Shown one piece after another: positions 1-5,398 of a stretch of DNA of 5,398 nucleotides. The stretch's first letter is position 1; every line of letters starts with the position of its first letter. Under the pieces are notes generated by a model that saw only the letters and a list, made by a program, of their open reading frames with translations, had not been told where the DNA came from and ran no database searches. The DNA is from UBA685 sp049889495 (GTDB lineage Bacteria; Pseudomonadota; Alphaproteobacteria; Puniceispirillales; Puniceispirillaceae), in contig JBMHDH010000093.1 in the NCBI GenBank assembly GCA_049889495.1, positions 1 to 5,398 of the forward strand. Reading direction: 5' to 3'. Both the position numbers and the translations under genes were made by a program.

Positions 1-1664
1 TTAATCGCGGAAATCACAGCCTTAATAGGGGCCAGCGTGATGGACGTATCTATGCCCGCGCCAAAGACTGATTTGCCATTTTCATCTGGCGTGCGCAATT
101 CCACATAAGCCGCTGCTTCTGCTTTTGACGAAGAAGAGCGGGTATTTTGACCAAAATCAGCAAGCGTGAAAGCGAGGGCAAAATGATCTCTGATCGCATT
201 CACAAATGCAGAGATTGGGCCATTGCCAACAGCTGAGATGGTATGGTCTTGGCCATTATGGCTGACCACTGCCTCAACACGTTCTTGATCGGCGTTACGC
301 GCAATTGGCTGGCTTTCAAATTTCATAAGCTGGTATGGGCCAGCCTCTGATAGATAATTTTTGGCGAAAATATCCCAAATCTTATCAGATGTGATTTCCA
401 CACCCTCACTATCAGCTGCCTTTTGGATATAGCCACTAAATTCAACTTCCATGCCGCGCGGCAAGCGCACATGATGTTCTACTTCAAGCAAATAGGCAGC
501 CCCTGCCTTGCCTGATTGGGAATTCACCCGAATAATGGCTTCATAAGAACGGCCAATATCAGAAGGATCAATCGGCAAATAAGGCACTTCCCATGTATCT
601 TGATTGGCTTTTGCTAGCGCATCAATGCCTTTGCGAATGGCGTCTTGGTGAGAGCCAGAAAAGGCGGTATGCACCAATTGACCAGCATAAGGGTGACGTT
701 CATGAACTGGCAATTGGTTGCAGAATTCTGCTGTTTCAACAAGCTTATTGATATCTGAAAAATCAAGATGCGGGTCTAGCCCTTGGGTAAACATATTCAA
801 GCCCAATGTCACAATATCCACATTGCCTGTGCGTTCGCCATTGCCAAACAGCGTGCCTTCAACACGGTCTGCCCCTGCCATCAAGCCCAATTCTGTGGCC
901 GCAATGCCTGTGCCTCTGTCATTATGAGGGTGAAGAGACAAGATCATAGAATCGCGGCGGCTGAAATTACGATGCATCCATTCAATTTGGTCTGCATAGA
1001 TATTTGGCGTTGCCATCTCAACCGTGGCTGGCAAATTGATGATGGTCTTATTCTCGGGCGTTGGCTGCCAGACATCCATTACAGATTCACAAACATCTAG
1101 CGCATAATCAAGCTCTGTGCCTGTGAAGCTTTCAGGTGAATATTGCAAACGCAATTTGGTATCAGAAGATAATCTGGCAATGCGATCTGCAACCATTTTC
1201 GCGCCATTAATGGCAATTTGTTTGACGCCAGCACGATCTGATTTAAACACCACACGTCTTTGCAAGGTGGATGTTGAATTATACAGATGCAAAATCGCAT
1301 TCTTTGTGCCAGCCAAGCTTTCGATGGTTCGGTCGATCAAATGCTCTCTTGCTTGGGTTAATACTTGTACGGTTACATCATCAGGGATATGGCCGCCATC
1401 GATCAATTCACGCAGAAAATTAAAATCAGTATCAGAGGCAGAAGGAAAGCCCACCTCGATCTCTTTAAAGCCCATTTCAACCAGCACTTTAAACATCCGC
1501 ATTTTGCGTAACGAATCCATCGGCTCAATCAGAGCTTGGTTTCCATCACGCAGGTCAACCGAACACCATGTTGGTGCAGTTGTAATGGTCTGGGATGGCC
1601 AGATGCGATCTGTCAAAGCAACAGGGGCATAAGGCTGGTATTTTTCATGACGCTCCAATGGCAT
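1..1664 (-). CDS. leuA: 2-isopropylmalate synthase (long 'yeast-type' LeuA class), C-terminal end cut by window edge
   Basis: Catalyses condensation of acetyl-CoA with 2-oxoisovalerate to 2-isopropylmalate, the first committed step of leucine synthesis, in the cytoplasm. The reading frame runs without a stop from ATG at 1664 through 554 codons to the left edge, and it ends on a sequence typical of the family C-terminus, so only a few residues should be missing. Visible motifs are SVDLRDGNQAL (residues 35-45, with R39 and D40 at the catalytic/metal site), LHPHNDRGTG (244-253, the HxH metal ligands H245 and H247) and GNGERTGN (274-281). The TIM-barrel catalytic domain spans about 30-310, followed by a linker region. 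The last roughly 120 residues match the leucine-sensing regulatory domain, so feedback inhibition by leucine is expected from the family. The start is chosen because AGAGAAAG lies about 10 bases upstream and the N-terminus (MPLERHEKYQPY) resembles that of this class. The gene is divergent from lepA, and no leucine-rich leader peptide is visible upstream. Confidence 0.96.
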   Translation of the reverse strand, partial: MPLERHEKYQPYAPVALTDRIWPSQTITTAPTWCSVDLRDGNQALIEPMDSLRKMRMFKVLVEMGFKEIEVGFPSASDTDFNFLRELIDGGHIPDDVTVQVLTQAREHLIDRTIESLAGTKNAILHLYNSTSTLQRRVVFKSDRAGVKQIAINGAKMVADRIARLSSDTKLRLQYSPESFTGTELDYALDVCESVMDVWQPTPENKTIINLPATVEMATPNIYADQIEWMHRNFSRRDSMILSLHPHNDRGTGIAATELGLMAGADRVEGTLFGNGERTGNVDIVTLGLNMFTQGLDPHLDFSDINKLVETAEFCNQLPVHERHPYAGQLVHTAFSGSHQDAIRKGIDALAKANQDTWEVPYLPIDPSDIGRSYEAIIRVNSQSGKAGAAYLLEVEHHVRLPRGMEVEFSGYIQKAADSEGVEITSDKIWDIFAKNYLSEAGPYQLMKFESQPIARNADQERVEAVVSHNGQDHTISAVGNGPISAFVNAIRDHFALAFTLADFGQNTRSSSSKAEAAAYVELRTPDENGKSVFGAGIDTSITLAPIKAVISAI

Positions 1665-1699
1665 GGCGTAATGACTTTCTCTGCTTGTTAATGGTCAAT

Positions 1700-1724
1700 G
1701 TTATAATTATCTGTCAACTATAAC
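1700..1724. repeat. Imperfect 25-bp dyad overlapping the leuA promoter, possible operator
   Basis: Outer arms GTTATA (1700-1705) and TATAAC (1719-1724) are perfectly complementary. Counting inward, 9 of the 12 possible symmetric pairs match around the centre at 1712. The element covers the proposed leuA -10 box and lies next to the proposed transcription start, a position suited to a repressor. Which regulator might bind is not evident. AT-rich intergenic DNA can give such symmetry by chance, so this is a suggestion only. Confidence 0.35.
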
Positions 1725-1735
1725 ATAAGCGGCAA
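1706..1735 (-). promoter_or_regulatory. Candidate sigma-70-type promoter for leuA
   Basis: Read on the minus strand, TTGCCG (1735-1730, 4 of 6 matches to TTGACA) is followed after 18 bases by GATAAT (1711-1706, 5 of 6 matches to TATAAT). Transcription would start near 1699, giving a leader of about 35 bases before the leuA ATG, which is a normal length. The -10 element lies inside the dyad at 1700-1724. Other AT-rich hexamers nearby could also serve, for example TTGATT followed by TATCTT further upstream, so the exact promoter is uncertain. Confidence 0.4.
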
Positions 1736-1850
1736 GATAACTGCTAGCTCTATAATAAATCAAGGCATCTCTTATCCTTGCTATTTGTGGGATTTCACAA
1801 GCGATTTTTGGTCTTTGTGGCGTTGCAATCTATCACAATTAATCCGATGG

Positions 1851-1922
1851 ATGAAAAAAGCAGGCATTTCGCCCTATCTTGTTGCTATCACAGCCATCTG
1901 GCCTCTTTTCATAAGGGCCTAA
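1851..1922 (+). CDS. Possible 23-residue hydrophobic leader or small membrane peptide upstream of lepA
   Basis: An ATG at 1851 opens 23 codons ending at TAA 1920-1922, 18 bases before the lepA start. The product begins MKKAG, then has a hydrophobic run (about residues 5-21, including YLVAITAIWPLF) and ends IRA, the pattern of a tiny single-span membrane peptide or an upstream leader. Against it, no convincing Shine-Dalgarno sequence precedes the ATG (only GATGG directly adjacent). A second, unrelated frame (ATG at 1847, 28 codons, stop at 1931-1933) overlaps it. The length is short enough for chance. I do not recognise it. Confidence 0.15.
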   Translation: MKKAGISPYLVAITAIWPLFIRA

Positions 1923-1940
1923 ACAGGGTATGAACAAGCC

Positions 1941-3743
1941 ATGACAGATTTAAGTGCCATTCGAAATTTTTCTATTGTTGCCCATATTGATCATGGGAAA
2001 TCAACCATTGCGGATCGTCTGATCTCCCATTGTGGTGGCCTGACGGACAGAGAGATGTCTGATCAGGTGCTTGATAATATGGATATTGAACGCGAACGCG
2101 GGATTACCATCAAAGCGCAAACCGTGCGTCTGAATTACAAAGCCAAAGATGGCAAAGATTATATCCTGAATTTAATGGATACCCCTGGCCATGTGGATTT
2201 TGGCTATGAGGTCTCACGCTCTTTATCAGCTTGTGAAGGCTCGCTTCTTGTGGTCGATGCCTCCCAAGGCGTAGAAGCGCAAACGCTTGCCAATGTGTAT
2301 CAAGCCATTGATGCCGATCATGAATTGATCACCGTCTTGAACAAAATGGACTTGCCAGCAGCAGAACCAGAACGTGTTAAAGCACAAATCGAAGATGTCA
2401 TCGGGCTTGATGCCACAGATGCGATTGCCGTTTCTGCGAAAACAGGGATGGGCATTCCCGATGTGCTTGAAGCGATTGTCGCAGGCTTGCCATCGCCAGA
2501 AGGCAATGCCGATGCCCCTTTAAAAGCCTTGTTGGTGGATAGCTGGTATGACCCTTATTTGGGGGTTATGACTTTGGTGCGCGTCAAAGATGGCACTTTG
2601 AAAAAAGGCATGAAGATTCGCATGATGGCATCAGGGGCAAGCCATGTCATTGAACGTGTGGGCGTGTTCTGTCCAAAGGCTGAAATGGTGGATCAATTGG
2701 GCCCTGGTGAAGTGGGCTTTATCAATGCGGGCGTCAAACGTGTGGCTGATGCCAAGGTTGGTGATACCATCACAGATGAACGAAAGCCATGTGAGCATGC
2801 GCTGCCTGGCTTTAAGCCATCTGTGCCAGTGGTCTTTTGTGGTATGTTCCCAATTGATACAGCGGAATTCCCTGCGCTTCGTGAAGCGTTGGAAAAATTA
2901 TCATTAAATGACAGCTCTTTTTCATTTGAAGCTGAAACATCTGCGGCACTTGGCTTTGGGTTCCGTTGCGGGTTCTTGGGCCTGCTTCATATGGAAGTCA
3001 TCCGAGAAAGATTAAGCCGCGAATTTAACCTTGATCTGATTTCAACAGCCCCATCAGTTGTCTATCATCTTCATATGACAGATGGCTCTTTGCTTGAAAT
3101 GCATAACCCTGCCGATATGCCAGAGGTTACCCGCATTTCGCATATTCAAGAACCATGGATCAAAGCCACGATTATGACGCCTGATGAATATTTGGGGGCG
3201 GTGCTGACCTTATGCACCGAACGACGCGGCGAGCAGATTGATCTGACCTATGCTGGTAGTCGTGCGATGGTTGTCTATCGCCTGCCTTTGAATGAGGTGG
3301 TATTTGATTTTTATGACAGGCTGAAATCTGTCACCAAAGGCTATGCGTCCTTTGATTATCAAATGGATGACTATGTCGATGGTGATTTGGTGAAAGTGTC
3401 GATTTTGGTGAATGGCGATCCTGTGGATGCGTTATCGATGATCGTTCATAAAGAACAAGCTGAGACCAGAGGGCGCGCGATTTGTGCCAGATTAAAGGAT
3501 CTGATCCCCCGCCAGATGTTCAAAATCGCCTTGCAGGCCGCCATTGGGGGCAAGGTGATTGCCAGAGAGACCATTTCCGCTTTGCGCAAAGATGTCACAG
3601 CGAAATGTTATGGTGGTGATGTCAGCCGAAAGCGCAAATTGCTTGAAAAACAAAAAGAAGGCAAAAAGCGTATGCGCCAATTTGGCAAGGTGGATATCCC
3701 ACAAGATGCCTTTTTCAAAGCGTTACAAATGGGCGATAATTAA
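1941..3743 (+). CDS. lepA: Translation elongation factor 4 (LepA/EF4), ribosome-dependent GTPase
   Basis: LepA is a translational GTPase that acts on ribosomes. Family work assigns it back-translocation or rescue of stalled ribosomes under ionic stress and a role in 30S biogenesis. The 600-residue product matches the usual length (E. coli about 599) and is collinear with it. GTP-binding motifs are G1 AHIDHGKST (14-22), the ERERGIT switch I segment, G3 DTPGH (80-84, H84 being the catalytic-type histidine), G4 NKMD (134-137) and G5 SAKTG. A beta-barrel domain follows from about 190. The LGFGFRCGFLGLLHME signature comes next, then the EF-G-like domain V. Last is the LepA-specific C-terminal domain, with CYGGD (556-560) and the basic KEGKKRM segment. 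The start is fixed by an in-frame TAA at 1920-1922 with no other start between; AGGG at 1925-1928 is a distant ribosome binding site. No lepB (signal peptidase) follows, unlike in E. coli. The next gene is convergent. Confidence 0.98.
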   Translation: MTDLSAIRNFSIVAHIDHGKSTIADRLISHCGGLTDREMSDQVLDNMDIERERGITIKAQTVRLNYKAKDGKDYILNLMDTPGHVDFGYEVSRSLSACEGSLLVVDASQGVEAQTLANVYQAIDADHELITVLNKMDLPAAEPERVKAQIEDVIGLDATDAIAVSAKTGMGIPDVLEAIVAGLPSPEGNADAPLKALLVDSWYDPYLGVMTLVRVKDGTLKKGMKIRMMASGASHVIERVGVFCPKAEMVDQLGPGEVGFINAGVKRVADAKVGDTITDERKPCEHALPGFKPSVPVVFCGMFPIDTAEFPALREALEKLSLNDSSFSFEAETSAALGFGFRCGFLGLLHMEVIRERLSREFNLDLISTAPSVVYHLHMTDGSLLEMHNPADMPEVTRISHIQEPWIKATIMTPDEYLGAVLTLCTERRGEQIDLTYAGSRAMVVYRLPLNEVVFDFYDRLKSVTKGYASFDYQMDDYVDGDLVKVSILVNGDPVDALSMIVHKEQAETRGRAICARLKDLIPRQMFKIALQAAIGGKVIARETISALRKDVTAKCYGGDVSRKRKLLEKQKEGKKRMRQFGKVDIPQDAFFKALQMGDN

Positions 3744-3796
3744 CCCTTTTAATATATGAATCACTCTTGCGATCAGGGCGATAAAGAGCGGGTGGC

Positions 3797-4159
3797 TTAA
3801 CGGCCATCCATCTTTAATGATTTTACTGATTTGCGCCCGCGTTTGATTGAAAAGCTTGTGATCAGCAAAATAATGGCAGCGAATAAGCCAAAGACAAGAC
3901 CTGCTGGCCAGCCAAGCAATGTCGCAATCACGGGATGCCATAAAAAAGTATCACATCCCAAAAAGCCCAAAAGACCACAGGGGTCAATATATCGTTCAGT
4001 GACCGCTTCGGCCAGCTGTAGGGATTGCGGGGCCATATCATACCATAATTGGCCAAGTAATTTGGCTGGCGCATCATTATTGCGCACATCTGCCCAAAAT
4101 AGAATCAGGGCGCATAGGCCAAGAAAGACACCAAATATTTGAAATCCGCGTGATATCAT
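3797..4159 (-). CDS. Small two-span membrane protein of unknown function
   Basis: I do not recognise a named family. The 120-residue product has a hydrophobic segment at about 6-22 (FQIFGVFLGLCALILFW), a polar region of about 50 residues, a second long hydrophobic segment at about 76-103, and a basic tail (IKRGRKSVKSLK). By the positive-inside rule both ends should be cytoplasmic and the central loop periplasmic. The loop contains the segment LWYDMAPQSLQLAEA and two cysteines (C61, C69) eight residues apart, then LWHPVIATLLGWPAG. This layout recalls small uncharacterised alphaproteobacterial membrane proteins in which an 'LWHPV' or similar Trp-Pro motif precedes the second span. ATG at 4159 is preferred because it places the first span right at the N-terminus; GAGGTGA lies about 14 bases upstream. 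A TTG at 4210 in the same frame would add 17 polar residues with no ribosome binding site. It is convergent with lepA, with a 53-bp gap. Confidence 0.72.
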   Translation of the reverse strand: MISRGFQIFGVFLGLCALILFWADVRNNDAPAKLLGQLWYDMAPQSLQLAEAVTERYIDPCGLLGFLGCDTFLWHPVIATLLGWPAGLVFGLFAAIILLITSFSIKRGRKSVKSLKMDGR

Positions 4160-4257
4160 GGGACCTATGTTGTCACCTCGATCAAAAATGGCAAGTGAAA
4201 TCACAGCCAAGGTTTCGATTTTTTTTATGTCAAGCCACTGGTCATGGCCGAAAATAT

Positions 4258-4263
4258 ATTATA
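4258..4263 (-). promoter_or_regulatory. Possible -10 box (TATAAT) for the small membrane protein gene
   Basis: On the minus strand a perfect TATAAT occurs at 4263-4258, about 100 bases before the ATG at 4159. No good -35 hexamer lies 16-18 bases upstream of it. A consensus TTGACA also occurs on the minus strand at 4233-4228, but the hexamer 17 bases downstream (TTGGCT) is a poor -10. Neither element forms a complete promoter, so this is weak. Confidence 0.2.
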
Positions 4264-4338
4264 GTTTGCGCACTAGAACTGCAGTTTGTGACCAGCCCAT
4301 GCGCTGGCATGGAATTCTTAATTCGAATTCTTTTATCA

Positions 4339-4428
4339 GGATTGATGGCCGAGCGGTTTAAGGCGCACGCCTGGAAAGCGTGTTGAGGTTAACGCCTCTC
4401 CGGGGTTCGAATCCCCGTCAATCCGCCA
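4339..4428 (+). tRNA. tRNA-Ser, anticodon GGA, with encoded CCA
   Basis: The class II cloverleaf folds fully. The acceptor stem GGATTGA (4339-4345) pairs with TCAATCC (4418-4424), followed by discriminator G4425 and a genomically encoded CCA (4426-4428). The anticodon stem CACGC (4366-4370) pairs with GCGTG (4378-4382) around the loop CTGGAAA, giving anticodon GGA at 4373-4375, which reads UCC and UCU. A long variable arm (about 4384-4400, with GAGG pairing to CCTC) marks a serine or leucine tRNA. The T arm is CGGGG-TTCGAAT-CCCCG (4401-4417). It lies between a minus-strand membrane protein gene and a plus-strand beta-oxidation gene. No integrase or direct repeat of its 3' end is visible, so there is no sign that it serves as an attachment site here. 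Confidence 0.97.
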
Positions 4429-4437
4429 GTTCTTTTC

Positions 4438-4459
4438 CCAGTTTTTCTTCTGGTTTTTT
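4438..4459 (+). terminator. Weak intrinsic terminator candidate after tRNA-Ser
   Basis: Ten bases after the tRNA CCA, CCAG (4438-4441) can pair with CTGG (4450-4453) across an 8-base T-rich loop, followed at once by six T residues (4454-4459) and further T-rich sequence. The stem is only four pairs, so efficiency would be low, but its position just downstream of the tRNA fits a 3' end signal. Confidence 0.35.
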
Positions 4460-4521
4460 CTATTTTATTTGGGATTTCTCGCTTTTCGCTGGGGCGATAT
4501 TTCGCTAGGCTGGCATTTGGT

Positions 4522-4527
4522 TATGAT
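4522..4527 (+). promoter_or_regulatory. Possible -10 box (TATGAT) for the downstream enoyl-CoA hydratase gene
   Basis: TATGAT matches the -10 consensus at 5 of 6 bases. Transcription from near 4534 would leave a short leader containing the AAAAGG ribosome binding site at 4538-4543 and then the ATG at 4553. The -35 region (around 4499-4505, TTTCGC) is poor, so an activator or a different promoter is equally possible. Confidence 0.25.
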
Positions 4528-4552
4528 GAAATTCATGAAAAGGCGTATCGTA

Positions 4553-5398
4553 ATGTCCTATACCCATCTTCAGATTGCTTATGCTTCTTCTTATGCGGTG
4601 ATTACGCTTGATTACGCTGATAAATCAGCCAATGTGCTGTCGCAAGCGATGATTGGTGAAATTGATCATGCGCTGGCGGTATGCGAGCAAACAGATGGTC
4701 TAACAGGGTTTGTGATCAGATCTGGCAAAAAAAGCGGCTTTGTATTTGGTGCCGATATTATCGAATTTGAAAGCCTGACGTCACAACAAGATGTCCAAGC
4801 CTTGCAAAAAAATGCCATGGCCTTGCTTGATCGTCTGGAAAGATCGCCGCTTGTCACGATCGCAGATGTGCATGGCCCTGCACTTGGTGGCGGGATGGAA
4901 TTGGCATTGGCGTGTGATTGGCGCATGGCGTCACATGGGGCAAAGCTGATGGTTGGCTTCCCAGAGGCCAATCTAGGATTGATGCCAGGCTATGCAGGGA
5001 CAGCGCGCGCCGCGCGTCTGATTGGCGGTGCGCCAACATTGGAATTATGCCTATCGGCTAAGCCCATTACGAAATTGGAAAAAGCACAGCAGATGGGGGT
5101 GATTGACGCGCTTTATGATGATGACACAAAAGAGGATGTGCTAGGAACTTTGCTTGCCAAGGGGAAACGCCACTTTACTGATTTTTGTGATGGCGAAATT
5201 TGGGGTGATGTCGTCAAACAGGCACGCGACCAGTATCTCGGCGGTAAAAAACAAGCCCATTATCCGCATTTATATGCCATTTGTGATCATTTCGAAGGGG
5301 CAGGGCCAGATTATCAAGCTTTGATTGCCTCTGAACTTCATCATTTTCCGATTCTGATGATGTCAGATGTCTCTGCCAATTTGCGCCGTGTCTTTGCC
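4553..5398 (+). CDS. FadJ/FadB-like multifunctional fatty-acid oxidation protein, N-terminal enoyl-CoA hydratase part (cut by window edge)
   Basis: The visible 282 residues begin with a crotonase-fold enoyl-CoA hydratase domain (about 5-195), which hydrates trans-2-enoyl-CoA in beta-oxidation. Key motifs are FGADIIEF (65-72, oxyanion-hole segment), HGPALGGGMELALACD (107-122, second oxyanion segment with the first catalytic-type glutamate E116) and GFPEANLGLMPGYAGTARAARLIG, in which E138 is the second glutamate. Both glutamates of an active hydratase are therefore present, spaced 22 residues apart rather than the 20 of E. coli FadB. The region after about 200 is a helical linker ending in SANLRRVFA, which resembles the segment just before the NAD-binding 3-hydroxyacyl-CoA dehydrogenase domain of alphaproteobacterial fusions. 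That domain would lie beyond the edge. ATG 4553 is favoured by AAAAGG nine bases upstream; in-frame ATGs at 4523, 4526 and 4535 lack such a site. A stand-alone hydratase is less likely because the frame stays open past the usual 260 residues. Confidence 0.87.
   Translation, partial: MSYTHLQIAYASSYAVITLDYADKSANVLSQAMIGEIDHALAVCEQTDGLTGFVIRSGKKSGFVFGADIIEFESLTSQQDVQALQKNAMALLDRLERSPLVTIADVHGPALGGGMELALACDWRMASHGAKLMVGFPEANLGLMPGYAGTARAARLIGGAPTLELCLSAKPITKLEKAQQMGVIDALYDDDTKEDVLGTLLAKGKRHFTDFCDGEIWGDVVKQARDQYLGGKKQAHYPHLYAICDHFEGAGPDYQALIASELHHFPILMMSDVSANLRRVFA

Larger units (their letters stand above)
1665..1940. other. Divergent leuA/lepA intergenic region
   Basis: This 276-bp AT-rich stretch separates the two divergent starts. 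On the leuA side it holds a candidate promoter and an imperfect dyad, each listed separately. In the middle there is a small inverted repeat, TTGTG-N6-CACAA at 1785-1800. On the lepA side there are only weak promoter-like hexamers (TTGTGG at 1815-1820, 17 bases, ATTAAT at 1838-1843) and two overlapping tiny reading frames (1847-1933 and 1851-1922). A short G+C stem (GGCC at 1900-1903 with GGCC at 1916-1919) lies just ahead of the lepA ribosome binding site. No leucine-codon-rich leader, attenuator or known riboswitch is recognisable on either strand. Confidence 0.8.

Noticed and set aside
718..1632. Plus-strand open frames of 69, 105 and 171 residues and a 67-residue minus-strand frame inside leuA
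   Set aside because: They lie in other frames of a continuous minus-strand leuA reading frame with all family motifs, and their translations show no domain character.
1785..1800. CRP-like site TTGTG-N6-CACAA
   Set aside because: The spacing between TGTG and CACA is 6, not the 8 of the CRP consensus, and it is only a five-pair repeat in AT-rich DNA.
1665..1800. Leucine leader peptide and attenuator for leuA
   Set aside because: Minus-strand reading of this stretch shows no short frame rich in leucine codons and no terminator/antiterminator pair.
2318..3759. Additional open frames on both strands within lepA (62, 87, 70 and 66 residues)
   Set aside because: lepA is complete and collinear with the family throughout, so these are by-products of its codon use.
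3764..3788. Hairpin between lepA and the convergent gene (CTCTT pairing with AAGAG) as a bidirectional terminator
   Set aside because: The stem is five mostly A-T pairs with a 15-base loop and no adjacent T tract, so it is not a credible intrinsic terminator.
3723..4386. Other open frames overlapping the small membrane protein gene and tRNA-Ser
   Set aside because: The 103-residue plus frame is antisense to the membrane protein and the 72-residue minus frame is its other-frame overlap. The 67- and 78-residue plus frames run into the tRNA. None has a plausible ribosome binding site or protein character.
4339..4428. tRNA-Ser as an attachment site for an integrated element
   Set aside because: No integrase, phage or accessory gene is next to it, no partial copy of the tRNA 3' end is present in the window, and both flanks look like core genes.
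4666..5039. Minus-strand frames of 101 and 61 residues within the hydratase gene
   Set aside because: They are antisense to a frame with clear crotonase motifs and show low-complexity, Ser/Pro-rich translations.

Overview
The window looks like ordinary core chromosome from an alphaproteobacterium, probably a marine or otherwise AT-leaning one. Three things suggest this: the leucine-pathway synthase is of the long 'yeast-type' LeuA class, the FadJ-like beta-oxidation gene has an alphaproteobacterial character, and base composition by eye is roughly 45-50% GC. The lineage is inferred from protein character alone; a SAR116-like group is only a guess.

Layout: positions 1-1664 (minus) hold almost all of leuA (2-isopropylmalate synthase), with only its last few C-terminal codons beyond the left edge. 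A 276-bp divergent intergenic region (1665-1940) carries a candidate leuA promoter overlapped by a dyad, and a short hydrophobic reading frame just ahead of the next gene. Positions 1941-3743 (plus) are a complete lepA (translation factor EF4). Convergent to it, 3797-4159 (minus) encodes an unrecognised 120-residue protein with two predicted membrane segments. A tRNA-Ser(GGA) with encoded CCA lies at 4339-4428 (plus), followed by a weak T-rich hairpin. From 4553 to the right edge (plus) is the enoyl-CoA hydratase part of a probable FadJ/FadB-type multifunctional beta-oxidation protein, cut off before its dehydrogenase domain.

The genes do not form one pathway. They are separate housekeeping units: branched-chain amino-acid synthesis, translation quality control, a membrane protein of unknown role, a tRNA and fatty-acid oxidation. 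Apart from a possible short 3-gene-independent promoter for each, no operon is visible, because neighbours are divergent, convergent or separated by a tRNA. I see no transposon, phage, CRISPR, toxin-antitoxin or defence genes. The points most worth checking are the leuA operator-like dyad, the mini-ORF before lepA and the small membrane protein.
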